64,000 bases of DNA from Shimazuella alba (GTDB taxonomy: Bacteria > Bacillota > Bacilli > Thermoactinomycetales > Thermoactinomycetaceae): the NCBI RefSeq assembly GCF_009831235.1, contig NZ_WUUL01000004.1, positions 124,001 through 188,000 on the forward strand. Reading direction: 5' to 3'. Every line of letters starts with the position of its first letter. The first letter of the stretch is position 1. This document shows, piece by piece, positions 24,479-32,143 of this stretch. The notes under the pieces are model-generated. The model did no database searches. It was not told where the DNA came from and worked only from the letters and a program-made list of their open reading frames with translations. Position numbers and translations under genes: made by a program.

Positions 24479-26260
24479 TTGGCAGGGAAATTAAGAGTAG
24501 CATTATTTATGCGTGCTAGTACCAATAAACAAACGAGTCAAGGGAAAATGAAACTGGCTTCTCGTTCAGGCAAAGTATCTGCTAGACCTGCATCAGATGA
24601 AAATGACCTCCCGCTTCAAAAGAAGAAGTGTATGGAATATATAGCGAATCAGCCAGATTGGGAGTTTACAGAACTGGAATATATAGAGGCTGGTGTTTCC
24701 GGTTTTCATACACATACCAGCAAGAGAACTGGACTGAATCATGCTTTTGAAGATGCAAAAAAGGGTTTGTTTGATATTTTATTAGTGTATAAGTTAGATA
24801 GAATTGGGCGTCGATCAACAGAGAGTTTAAACCATGCGATACGTTTTTTGAGACACTGCCGTATCTGGGTAGTAGATAAAAATAGAGAGTTTACCAATAA
24901 TGGTGATGCAGATGAGATTTTGAACTTCATTGAATTTTGGTCTGCCAAAAAATCATCCATGGATACCAAAGTACGTGTAACAGATATGATGAGATTAATT
25001 CACAAAGAAGGCTATTGGACTGGCGGAAATCCTCCCTATGGGTATCGGAATCATCATGAGATGTCGAACATGTTGGAAATAGATCCGAAAGAGGCAGAAG
25101 TGGTGAAAGAAATCTATCGGCTTTATGTCTCGGAAGGTTTTGGGATGCTACGTATTGCAGGTATTTTAAATGATAGAGGATTACAAACGAGGACAGGTAG
25201 AGAATGGAGATCTGAGAGTATTCGCAAAATCCTGCGGAACACGGTTTATAAGGGTTTTTTGTCTTATGGGAAGACAAAGACAGTAGAAGGAGAGTTTGGT
25301 TCCTATCAAAAGTACACCAAACAAGGAGAAGAGCTTGTATCTGAGAAGTTTTGGCCAGAATATGAAATCATTCAAGCTGAGATTTGGGAAAAAGCACAAA
25401 AGATGAAACAGTCAAGAGTTACAAGTAATCAATTTGGAGGGAAGGCTCCACAGAGAAAAGGGACGGGAAAAGGGTTACTAGTAGGTGTTCTAACATGTGA
25501 ATGTGGCAGTGCTATGACGTATGGAAGTCAACGGGATTGGTTAGATTCCAAACGGACAAAAAAAGGAGATTTATATGGTATTTATCGATGTTTGAGAAGA
25601 CTCAAATCAGGTGTACAGGCTTGCGGGTCTAGAAAAGGAACCCATAAGACTGAAAAACTAGATGCGTTAGTGATTGGAAAAATAAAAGAGTATACCAAAG
25701 AATTGATAACCTCCAATGTGTTAAGCGAGATTCAGCAAAAGACTCTACATGCTTCTAAAGAAATTGAAGCAAAATTGAAGCAAGCCAAACAAGACATGGA
25801 ACAATGGCAGAGGGCAAAAGAAAATGCAAACAATCACTTGCTTCGAATTCTAATGGGTGAAGATTCATCTTTCTCTGAATCTCAATTAAAAGAGCTGTAT
25901 GAACGTTCTGTTACGGAGTTGGAGAAAGCGAAGAGACTATTCGAAGAGATGAAAGCTTTGAAAGACAGCAACGGTCTATCAGAAGTAGATGTATTGAAAC
26001 TCCAAGATGTGCTTGCAGATTGGGGAGGATTATTTGAGTCGGCAACAATAGAAGAAAAAAGAGAAATGATTAAAAGTATTGTCAGCGAGGTGAAAGTTGC
26101 TGGAGAAGAAGTGACAATAGAACTGCATTTTGATGTTCCGAAATTTTTTGAAGCAGTAAGTTGTGCGAGAGAAACTGCTGTTAGTCTAGTAAAACGAAGA
26201 GAGGCACAGGTGGAATCAAACTTGCAATATAGCAACTATGGGAGTTCCTACAGTAGTTGA
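24479..26260 (+). CDS. Large serine recombinase of the gpr element
   Basis: A 593-residue large serine recombinase. The N-terminal resolvase domain has ALFMRASTNKQ (nucleophile Ser about 14) and LLVYKLDRIGRRSTE (about 100-114). The Recombinase domain follows (GNPPYGYRN, IAGILNDRGLQTRTGREW), then a zinc-ribbon part (ECGSAM...CGSRKG) and a coiled coil (about 425-500). It cuts and rejoins DNA at short sites with a 2-bp crossover. The start is TTG 24479. Its last codons run through the right GGAGTTCC core and stop at 26258-26260, inside gpr sequence, so excision would change its C-terminus. Adjacency to the junction makes it the likely integrase/excisionase. Confidence 0.93.
   Translation: MAGKLRVALFMRASTNKQTSQGKMKLASRSGKVSARPASDENDLPLQKKKCMEYIANQPDWEFTELEYIEAGVSGFHTHTSKRTGLNHAFEDAKKGLFDILLVYKLDRIGRRSTESLNHAIRFLRHCRIWVVDKNREFTNNGDADEILNFIEFWSAKKSSMDTKVRVTDMMRLIHKEGYWTGGNPPYGYRNHHEMSNMLEIDPKEAEVVKEIYRLYVSEGFGMLRIAGILNDRGLQTRTGREWRSESIRKILRNTVYKGFLSYGKTKTVEGEFGSYQKYTKQGEELVSEKFWPEYEIIQAEIWEKAQKMKQSRVTSNQFGGKAPQRKGTGKGLLVGVLTCECGSAMTYGSQRDWLDSKRTKKGDLYGIYRCLRRLKSGVQACGSRKGTHKTEKLDALVIGKIKEYTKELITSNVLSEIQQKTLHASKEIEAKLKQAKQDMEQWQRAKENANNHLLRILMGEDSSFSESQLKELYERSVTELEKAKRLFEEMKALKDSNGLSEVDVLKLQDVLADWGGLFESATIEEKREMIKSIVSEVKVAGEEVTIELHFDVPKFFEAVSCARETAVSLVKRREAQVESNLQYSNYGSSYSS
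26212..26254 (+). other. Right attachment junction of the gpr element
   Basis: ATGGGA (element side) and TCCTAC (gpr side) flank the central GT at 26244-26245. The outer arm GGAATCAA lies at 26212-26219, inside the recombinase gene. Confidence 0.8.
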
Positions 26261-26621
26261 TGCAGTTACCATTGCCTTTGATACAGTTAATTATTTGCTA
26301 GCATACTTGAGCCGAGAGATGTCAGGAGTGAAGGGAAATCCACTTGATCCGTTAAATCGTCCAGAGCTAAAAGAGTTGGAACAACAAGAAATACCGAGCG
26401 AAACCAAATCAAAGATGCTGGGATTAGTTGGTGAATTAGAAGATGATGAGAAAAGACAGCTGATTCATGAGATATTAGCACCATTGGGGCAAAATTTGAT
26501 GGTTACACCCAAAGAAGTAGATGATTTTATTGCTGACATGGCAAAGGTGATAGCAACAGGACTTAACTGTGCTTTGCATGAATCTGTCACGATGGATAAT
26601 GTAGTAACACACTTGCATTAG
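26241..26621 (+). CDS. gpr: Germination protease GPR, 3' part
   Basis: Encodes the C-terminal 125 or so residues of GPR: GVPTVVDAVTIAFDTVNYLL, then DEKRQLIHEILAPLGQNLMVTPKEVDDFI in the middle, to TAG 26619-26621. The reading frame of GGA GTT CC(T) is the same as in the 5' part, so joining at the core yields one protein of about 363 residues, normal for GPR. The ATG at 26238 precedes the core, but no ribosome site supports independent expression. This part is dormant until excision. Confidence 0.93.
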   Translation, partial: GVPTVVDAVTIAFDTVNYLLAYLSREMSGVKGNPLDPLNRPELKELEQQEIPSETKSKMLGLVGELEDDEKRQLIHEILAPLGQNLMVTPKEVDDFIADMAKVIATGLNCALHESVTMDNVVTHLH

Positions 26622-26657
26622 GCAGTTAGGACGAACAAATTTATTTTATAATAGGAG

Positions 26658-26695
26658 CGGGGTTTTCCCGTGGGTGAACCCACAGGAAAACCCCG
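26658..26695 (-). repeat. Strong 3' hairpin of solitary gene 5
   Basis: CGGGGTTTTCC-c-GTGGG, loop TGAA, CCCAC-a-GGAAAACCCCG. It is directly beyond the gene end (8 bases) and lacks a U tract. Confidence 0.7.
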
Positions 26696-26702
26696 TCATC
26701 CC

Positions 26703-27068
26703 CTACTTATCCCTCGACTGGTTGTACTTGATGAGCTTGGCAAGATGATGGATGATCTCGAGACTTCCATTGAAGAGGAACTTGTCCTTGGGAAGTGCTG
26801 CTCCATTCGAAACAGCATTAGCATGATCGAGTATCAGCTTGACTTCATCATGCGTGACCTTCAGCTCATCCAGCTTCATCCCGCATGCAAGTATCTCTGG
26901 AGCAACGCGAAGAATTCCCCGCATTTCATGGATTGGAGTGCCCTTCATGCGGATACGTACTTCTGGCAACTGATTCTTCAGCATCTGGCGAAGTCGAATG
27001 CGTTCAGCATCCAGCTCATCTGGCAGTGAGGGGAGGGGTTCGGTTTCACTCTTTTCCTGAACAGTCAT
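26703..27068 (-). CDS. Hypothetical protein, solitary gene 5
   Basis: A 121-residue protein of unknown family. It is rich in charged residues; the first third may form a helix (DELDAERIRLRQMLKNQLPE), and short IRM and ILACGM segments follow. No signal peptide or membrane segment. ATG 27068 has AGGAAAAGG 8 bases upstream. Codons are G/C-ending (CTC, ATC, AAG). It sits between the gpr 3' part and spoIIP, where Bacillus has no gene, opposite to both. An overlapping plus-strand frame is a shadow. Confidence 0.65.
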   Translation of the reverse strand: MTVQEKSETEPLPSLPDELDAERIRLRQMLKNQLPEVRIRMKGTPIHEMRGILRVAPEILACGMKLDELKVTHDEVKLILDHANAVSNGAALPKDKFLFNGSLEIIHHLAKLIKYNQSRDK

Positions 27069-27230
27069 GATATAGACCTTTTCCTATGGTAGGGGACTGA
27101 TAATGTAAAACCAGTATATAGGAAATTATCTGAAATGAAAATATAAAATATTTGAATTCAGAGGTGTAACACTTTATAGTCTGTTATTCCAGTAAATGAT
27201 GGGCATTTAAGTTCTTAGAGTAGATGTGGA

Positions 27231-27260
27231 AAAGGAGTCTCATAAAAGAGACTCCTTTTT
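27231..27260. terminator. Bidirectional intrinsic terminator
   Basis: AAAGGAGTCTC and complement (11 bp, 6-base loop) with A and T runs. This host-type terminator lies between solitary genes 5 and 6. Confidence 0.8.
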
Positions 27261-27281
27261 CTATAGGAAAGTAGTTTTATT

Positions 27282-27328
27282 CGGCGTGTGGGTTGGCAAG
27301 TAGAACCTGCCAACCCACACGAATGCCG
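27282..27328 (-). repeat. Strong 3' hairpin of solitary gene 6
   Basis: A perfect 13-bp stem GTGTGGGTTGGCA (27286-27298) with its complement (27308-27320), extended by CGGC/GCCG outside. It touches the stop codon and has no U tract. Confidence 0.7.
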
Positions 27329-27949
27329 TCAGCACTGCTGGTAGGCAAGAAGCACAGCTTGGCAGTCAGGAACGAGGGTGCCATCCACTCTTGCACCCTT
27401 GACCTTGGTCATCGCATCTGCGAGCTGGAAGATGTCACTCCAGAACATCTGTGCACAGTCGTTCGGCTTGGCTTCCAGAGCACGTGAGAACACTGAACCA
27501 AGTTCCCAGTTGTGCCGGCGAAAGATGAACGTGTACTCGTACGGATTCGGGATCCAGACGAAGCGGATATCATCCCAGATGATCTCTTCGAGACGCAGTA
27601 CCCATTCCATCAGGCATGAGAACTGCACCTCCTCCATCTCCCCTTTAGAATCTTCCAGAAGGATACGGATGGCATAGAGGTTCTGGAAGAGACTCCACTC
27701 GTATATCGTTCCGTAGTTGACCTGCTCATAAAGGGAGCGAGCAAGCAACTGGATTCGTCCTTCGGTCGTCGGGTTTCTCTGCCACTGTTCGAGCTGCTGC
27801 CCCAGAGACAGTGTGGTCCGTTCATTCGGTTGGATAGCGGTGACCCACTCGGTGATCTCAGTCAGATTCTTGGAACCCAGCACTTCGAAGAATGACTTAC
27901 GGAACTCCTGCTCGTTCAGCTTGGTGACGTCATTCATGGTGTCATCCAT
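27329..27949 (-). CDS. Hypothetical protein, solitary gene 6
   Basis: A 206-residue soluble, acidic, mainly helical protein with many aromatics (WDDIRFVWIPNPYEYTFIF about 127-145). No known motif. ATG 27949 has AAAGGG 8 bases upstream, and a promoter-like TTGTTT-N16-TATAAT lies near 28016-27989. Codons are G/C-ending in contrast to the AT-rich flanks. It is transcribed alone against the gpr-spoIIP direction and is one of three such genes in this gap. Confidence 0.7.
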   Translation of the reverse strand: MDDTMNDVTKLNEQEFRKSFFEVLGSKNLTEITEWVTAIQPNERTTLSLGQQLEQWQRNPTTEGRIQLLARSLYEQVNYGTIYEWSLFQNLYAIRILLEDSKGEMEEVQFSCLMEWVLRLEEIIWDDIRFVWIPNPYEYTFIFRRHNWELGSVFSRALEAKPNDCAQMFWSDIFQLADAMTKVKGARVDGTLVPDCQAVLLAYQQC

Positions 27950-28158
27950 CTCTGTTGCCCTTTCTAGGCAGAGTGGTTGATTACATTACATTTATTATAT
28001 CAGGGAATATATTCGAAACAATAAAAATAAAAAAGACTACCGAAAGATAGCCTTTATTTATATTTCATACAAGCTTTATTCGACGGGGGAAGCAGCTAGA
28101 GAAACTGCCCTCGAACGCCCTCACGAAGTCAGATCGTACTCATGGTGAACAGCATCAT

Positions 28159-28594
28159 TCACGCAAGGTGTGCAGATCGATGAACTTGAATCGCAAAGGA
28201 GAAAAGTTCTCGAGCAGCTCCAGCATGCTTCAGTCAGTCGAACCACTTCTGGAGGTGACCTCGTTGAATCGCTTCGACTCCTTCGAGCCCCTCTTGCTGG
28301 AGTTCGCCACACTGGAGCAGTCTTTCAGCTGCTGCTACCAAATATCTGGGATTTCCACTGGAGCAAGTCCTGACAGAAAGGTGACCATAGTTTCACTGAA
28401 TTTCTGTCCGATAAGCATACCTCTTCTCGATGTGTACCTTGACGAGATAAAGGAGATGTGTGTTTTCCTCTCTGTTGTTTCAACGTCACCTGAACCTTGA
28501 CCCACTTGTACAGGGAATCCATACTCATGGAAACGATGGCTCCGATGAGCTCGTTGATCCCGATTTTGGTGATGCCGTTCTTGATGGCGGTCAT
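28159..28594 (-). pseudogene. Broken solitary gene 7
   Basis: The minus strand begins MTAIKNGITKIGINELIGA and continues in three successive frames: DSLYKWVKVQVTLKQQR, then HLLYLVKVHIEKRYAYRTEIQ, FSETMVTFLSGLAPVEIPDI, and VAAAERLLQCGELQQEGLEG. It passes a TGA (near 28231) into LKHAGAARELFSF to TGA 28159. At least two frameshifts and one stop break it. The codon style matches solitary genes 4-6. Only a weak GC stem (28085-28110) follows. No family recognised. Confidence 0.5.
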
Positions 28595-28806
28595 CTCTAC
28601 TATACTAGTCCTACCAGGGTGAGGGGTGATAGTGAATCGCCTATGCTTCTCAAATAGACGTACTTTCACTTGCAATTATTCTATCATTTTGAATATGTCT
28701 AACAATAAATGTATTTCTCTGTTGTTAATCTATTTTCTCGTTCTACTCTCTCAATCTCCCACATAGGTATTGATAGAAAAGAAAGTGCACAGATGGGGGA
28801 GTTAGG

Positions 28807-29937
28807 ATGAGACGGTCGCAATTTCGCATGGAAACATATAACCTATCAGATCCTAGATATAGACGTATATTTGTTATTTTTATGGTAAGTACTGCAGTTA
28901 TCTTTCTAGTGCTGGGAGCAATTTTTGTCTTGCAAACAGAGTCAAATAGTAACTCCAAATTGAGTAAAGTGACTTCTCATCTAACCGAGAAAACGCTCCT
29001 GCAAGTGATGGGAGATAATATTCCATATTTACAAGAAACGATCCATAGACCAGGAAGCGAGCAAATGATTTCTCGTCTGTTTTTTGAAGTGATGACGAGT
29101 TTTGATCCGCATGATCCTCGAACTTTTTTAAGCAATGAAATACCGTTATTTGCTTTATTTGATACGGATATTGATACAGCTAGTAAAGATGTGACATTTT
29201 CCGATGTTCCAATCGAATCATCGCCGCCAGCAAACTTAGAAGAACAATTGATGGAACAGATAAAGAAACAAGAACAATCTAAAAAGAAAGTTCCATCTAC
29301 AACAATAACCAGTCCAAAAGTGAAACGCGTATTTATCTATCATTCTCATTTTTCTGAATCCTATATACCAGAATTAGATCAATCTCGTGGGATGAAAGCA
29401 AACGACGCCAATAAAAATATTACGCTAGTTGGAAAACACTTGGCAGAACAGTTAGCAAAAATGGGAATAGGTTCTGTGGCCTCACATGTGCCATATTCGT
29501 ATCGAGGAGCATATCGATCCTCTCGTAAAACGGTAGTGCAAGCACTGAAAAAGTATGACAACTTAACCTATCTGATTGATATACACCGAGACTCGCAGCG
29601 TCGCAAAGTAACAACGATCAAGATAAAAGGAAAATCTTATGCAAGGCTGGCATTTGTTGTAGGTGGAGCTAGTAAACATTATACAGAAAACCTAAAATTG
29701 GCACGTTCGCTCTATAAAGAGATTAATAAACTTGCTCCAGGATTGGTCAGAGGTGTCTTTATCAAGCCTCGGACAACAGGAACAAATGGAGAATATAACC
29801 AGTCTCTATCTAAAGGGAGTTTTCTTGTCGAAATGGGCGGAATTGATAATAATTTCCAAGAAGTGTTTCGATCGACGGATATTTTGGCAAAAGTGTTAAG
29901 AGACAAACTTTCGGATGCTGTTCCGGTTCAAAAATAG
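28807..29937 (+). CDS. spoIIP: Stage II sporulation protein P (peptidoglycan amidase)
   Basis: A 376-residue SpoIIP: an N-terminal membrane anchor (about 20-40), then the amidase/endopeptidase domain. It degrades septal peptidoglycan with SpoIID/SpoIIM during engulfment. Zinc-type residues sit in FIYHSHFSESYIP (His about 178-180), YLIDIHRDSQRR (about 258) and SFLVEMGGIDN (about 339). ATG 28807 has GGGGGAG 5 bases upstream. It follows gpr in Bacillus; here about 2.2 kb of foreign-looking genes lies between. yqxA follows after 12 bases. Confidence 0.93.
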   Translation: MRRSQFRMETYNLSDPRYRRIFVIFMVSTAVIFLVLGAIFVLQTESNSNSKLSKVTSHLTEKTLLQVMGDNIPYLQETIHRPGSEQMISRLFFEVMTSFDPHDPRTFLSNEIPLFALFDTDIDTASKDVTFSDVPIESSPPANLEEQLMEQIKKQEQSKKKVPSTTITSPKVKRVFIYHSHFSESYIPELDQSRGMKANDANKNITLVGKHLAEQLAKMGIGSVASHVPYSYRGAYRSSRKTVVQALKKYDNLTYLIDIHRDSQRRKVTTIKIKGKSYARLAFVVGGASKHYTENLKLARSLYKEINKLAPGLVRGVFIKPRTTGTNGEYNQSLSKGSFLVEMGGIDNNFQEVFRSTDILAKVLRDKLSDAVPVQK

Positions 29938-29949
29938 GGAGGTTGGAAA

Positions 29950-30285
29950 ATGCGTTACTCGATGCAGATCATGGCATTATGTCTTGTATTGTTAATTGGT
30001 ATTTTTGTGGGAATTGACTCTGCGGAAAAGAATATACAAAAGATGCAAGGGATAGAAGGCGCTCCAAGAGCTGTAGAATTAAGCACCAAAGGCAATAAGT
30101 TGGAGTTAAATGTTTTAGGACAAGTAGTTCAGACCAAGCCGCTGGATACAGCCAAAGTAGAAAAAGTGCAAAAATCGCTTGTTCATAGTGAGAATATCTT
30201 ATCCAATATTGGCAACTCGATTGGTTCCAATATGCGTTATTACTCTCGAATGATGTTGAATTCCATATTTTCATGGGATAAATAA
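29950..30285 (+). CDS. yqxA: YqxA-like small membrane protein
   Basis: A 111-residue protein (DUF3679 type): one N-terminal transmembrane segment (MQIMALCLVLLIGIFVGI) and a soluble tail. It sits 12 bases after spoIIP, as in B. subtilis, with GGAGG 7 bases before ATG. Function unknown; its constant partnership with spoIIP suggests a spore role. The unit ends at the terminator at 30329-30359. Confidence 0.8.
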   Translation: MRYSMQIMALCLVLLIGIFVGIDSAEKNIQKMQGIEGAPRAVELSTKGNKLELNVLGQVVQTKPLDTAKVEKVQKSLVHSENILSNIGNSIGSNMRYYSRMMLNSIFSWDK

Positions 30286-30328
30286 ATGATTAGATGCTGA
30301 TTTTTAAAAATTGTATTTAACTTGGACT

Positions 30329-30359
30329 AGTTGACTCTTGAAAAAGTCAACTTTTTTTA
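30329..30359 (+). terminator. Intrinsic terminator of spoIIP-yqxA
   Basis: AGTTGACT and AGTCAACT with an 8-base loop, then seven T. Confidence 0.9.
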
Positions 30360-30460
30360 ATTTTTCCATGGTGAAATATCTATACAGACCACAATAGATG
30401 ATTTATGATGAACATAAGTAGCACAGTTTTTACTTCTTTATAGAGAGATGGGTGAGGTAG

Positions 30461-31183
30461 ATGAAAGCTATTAAGTGGGTAAGTATTCTCACCGCTTTGG
30501 CTTTGGTCTTTACCGGATTGTTTAGCTTTGGAGCGGTTAATCGCTCATACGCTGCTGGAGGTCCTGATGACTACAAAATTGAAGTCAACAAGTCCAACAA
30601 TCGACTTTACTTGTATAACAAATACGGTAAAGTAATCAAAACGTACAAAATTGCAACAGGGAGAACTTCTAGTTTGACTCCTGAAGGTACGTTTGAAATT
30701 ATCATTAAGATCAACCAACCTGGATGGAAAGGTATTCCTGGAGGAGATCCAAGAAATCCACTAGGTCCAAGATGGCTGGGTCTGCAAGTCGGTGGAGATA
30801 ACGGACGTATGTATGGGATCCATGGAAACAACAACCCTGCTTCCATTGGTACTTATGCTTCCAGTGGTTGTGTTCGTATGTATAACGACCAAGTAATCGA
30901 ATTATACAACACCGTAGGAACTGGCACCTTGGTATGGATTACCAAAAATAAGCATGATGGTGTGTGGCATGGCAGACACCGTACTTCTAAACCAAGTACT
31001 AGTAAACTAACTGTATCTGTAAGTGCTGCTAATATTCGTGCGGCTGCATCTTTAAAAGCAAAAGTATTGCAAGTAGTACCTCGTGGTACTGTTTTGAACA
31101 AAGTTGGTGTGTCTGGCGATTTCCACAAAATCAAGCTAAAAAGCGGCGCATATGCTTATGTGCACAAATCAGTAGTAAAATAA
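30461..31183 (+). CDS. Exported L,D-transpeptidase with C-terminal SH3 domain
   Basis: A 240-residue protein: signal peptide (about 1-31, ending SYAAGG), YkuD L,D-transpeptidase domain (about 37-160) with IHGNNN (His about 123) and the catalytic SSGCVRMYN (Cys about 138), then a bacterial SH3b domain (about 185-240, SAANIRAAASLKAKVL). It cross-links peptidoglycan through meso-diaminopimelate and may act on cortex or vegetative wall. ATG has GGTGAGG upstream. Single gene with terminator at 31192-31221. Confidence 0.92.
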   Translation: MKAIKWVSILTALALVFTGLFSFGAVNRSYAAGGPDDYKIEVNKSNNRLYLYNKYGKVIKTYKIATGRTSSLTPEGTFEIIIKINQPGWKGIPGGDPRNPLGPRWLGLQVGGDNGRMYGIHGNNNPASIGTYASSGCVRMYNDQVIELYNTVGTGTLVWITKNKHDGVWHGRHRTSKPSTSKLTVSVSAANIRAAASLKAKVLQVVPRGTVLNKVGVSGDFHKIKLKSGAYAYVHKSVVK

Positions 31184-31191
31184 GTATTCTG

Positions 31192-31221
31192 AAAAAACGC
31201 TCCTATAAAAGGGCGTTTTTT
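31192..31221 (+). terminator. Intrinsic terminator of the L,D-transpeptidase gene
   Basis: An AAAAAACGC/GCGTTTTTT stem with a 12-base loop, ending in a T run. Confidence 0.85.
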
Positions 31222-31264
31222 GTTTTACAACTGTTCTAATATAAATTAAGATAAGGAAGAGAGG

Positions 31265-31279
31265 CACTCATCTGGAGTG
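31265..31279 (+). repeat. 5' ACTC-N4-GGAGT hairpin of solitary gene 8
   Basis: CACTC-atctg-GAGTG, 26 bases before ATG 31305, enclosed by ATAAGGA/TCCTTAT arms. The ribosome site of the gene (GGAGTGG) repeats the GGAGT sequence, so ACTC could also pair with it. Confidence 0.55.
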
Positions 31280-31304
31280 TCCTTATCGAAAATTGGAGTG
31301 GATC

Positions 31305-31598
31305 ATGGGTAAGCCACATAAGTGCGAAGAAAACGAAAAGGTTACGATCGAAAACCTTCCTCGTGAATACATTCATAATAGGTATACAGGATACTCTGAG
31401 GACTTTAAAGAGCTTAAGGGTAATCCAGCGGTTCTGACGTTTCAGATTGTGCTCATTTCTGTGAAGAGTTCTAGTGCTCCTGAGCGGAGAGGGGAAGTGC
31501 GAGTATCTGAAAGGCATAATGGTTACAAGGATCATTATGTGAAGCCGGGTGAGACCTATACGCTCAAGTGTGGGGTAAAGATTATTTATAAGAGGTAA
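31305..31598 (+). CDS. Hypothetical protein, solitary gene 8
   Basis: A 97-residue soluble, basic, probably beta-rich protein. ATG 31305 follows GGAGTGG by 3 bases. It shares with the next gene a VTIENLP / VVVEKLP motif near the N-terminus, an FxI strand in mid-protein and a GVKIIYK / GVVIRFK ending, so the two are probably distant paralogues. No known domain. AAG-rich codons differ from the flanking genes. Hairpins bracket it on both sides. It lies in the yqxA-lepA gap. Confidence 0.65.
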   Translation: MGKPHKCEENEKVTIENLPREYIHNRYTGYSEDFKELKGNPAVLTFQIVLISVKSSSAPERRGEVRVSERHNGYKDHYVKPGETYTLKCGVKIIYKR

Positions 31599-31606
31599 TG
31601 CCAATC

Positions 31607-31641
31607 ACTCCAGCTGGAGTAGTTAGCAATTAATGCTGACT
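31607..31641 (+). repeat. Hairpin pair after solitary gene 8
   Basis: The palindrome ACTCC-AGCT-GGAGT (31607-31620) is followed at once by AGTTAGCA, loop ATTAA, TGCTGACT (31621-31641, one U-G pair). The same pair follows solitary gene 9 with compensating changes. No U tract. From 31642 to 31817 I see only AT-rich DNA and a promoter-like TTGCAT...TATCAT. Confidence 0.7.
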
Positions 31642-31817
31642 GCTTCAGCCCATGAAAAATTTTGAATTCAATCATATAGATTTTGTTTGGAAGATATCAA
31701 AACGAATGTGGCGTTTTTTCTATTTTTGGACTATTTTTCTTTGAGTAGAAGAAGTAATAATCTTATTTGTTTAATGTTTTATTTGCATTTATAAAAGATA
31801 ATGGTATCATTTGGATA

Positions 31818-31834
31818 GTACTCAAAGGGAGTAC
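31818..31834 (+). repeat. 5' hairpin of solitary gene 9
   Basis: GTACTC-AAAGG-GAGTAC, containing ACTC-N4-GGAGT, 20 bases before ATG 31855. TTGCAT-N16-TATCAT (near 31783-31810) is a plausible promoter just upstream. Confidence 0.55.
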
Positions 31835-31854
31835 AAAGAGAGAATGGAGTAAGC

Positions 31855-32136
31855 ATGGCAAATCGAACTCACAACTCTACGGTGAACGCGAGTGTCGTTG
31901 TCGAAAAGCTTCCAAATGGGATTAATATCGAAATTCCTGAAGCGGGTATCTTCGCTGAGAAGCTCGAAAAGGTTTCTAAGTATGACGCGAACTTCCGTAA
32001 TGGATTCGAGATCCAGATTTACCCTGATAGGGTGGTTGCCGAGGAACACGCAGATGGTCGTCGGACCCATAGTGTGAACTTTACACGCGGGAAGCAGATA
32101 CTTCCGACTAGCGGTGTGGTGATTCGATTTAAGTAA
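31855..32136 (+). CDS. Hypothetical protein, solitary gene 9 (paralogue of gene 8)
   Basis: A 93-residue soluble protein with alternating hydrophobic residues that suggest beta strands. ATG 31855 follows GGAGT by 4 bases. It shares VVVEKLP, FEIQI and the final GVVIRFK with solitary gene 8 and carries the same hairpins before and after. G/C-ending codons (AAG, CTC, ATC, TTC) are frequent. Function unknown; it may bind nucleic acid or be an immunity- or antitoxin-sized protein, but nothing proves that. Confidence 0.65.
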   Translation: MANRTHNSTVNASVVVEKLPNGINIEIPEAGIFAEKLEKVSKYDANFRNGFEIQIYPDRVVAEEHADGRRTHSVNFTRGKQILPTSGVVIRFK

Positions 32137-32143
32137 GCCTGTA

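Larger units (their letters stand above)
15905..26248 (+). mobile_element. 10.3 kb serine-recombinase element interrupting gpr (skin-like)
   Basis: The stretch between two GGAGTTCC copies (15905-15912 and 26241-26248), about 10,336 bp, splits gpr into two in-register parts. It carries a large serine recombinase at its right end, reading in the same direction as gpr. Left junction half-sites are GTAGGA-GT-TCCCAT; right are ATGGGA-GT-TCCTAC. Excision would give the host site GTAGGA-GT-TCCTAC, a perfect dyad, and restore gpr. Cargo: arsR/SRPBCC pair, TnpB relic, UvrA-like ATPase, solitary gene 4, CAP protein and a 64-codon ORF. No phage structural genes are visible. Elements of this logic (skin in sigK, SPbeta in spsM) are excised in the mother cell during sporulation; that timing is inference here. 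Confidence 0.9.

Noticed and set aside
28168-28500. 110-codon plus-strand frame opposite solitary gene 7
   Set aside because: It has no ribosome site; the minus strand gives a more protein-like product once frameshifts are allowed.
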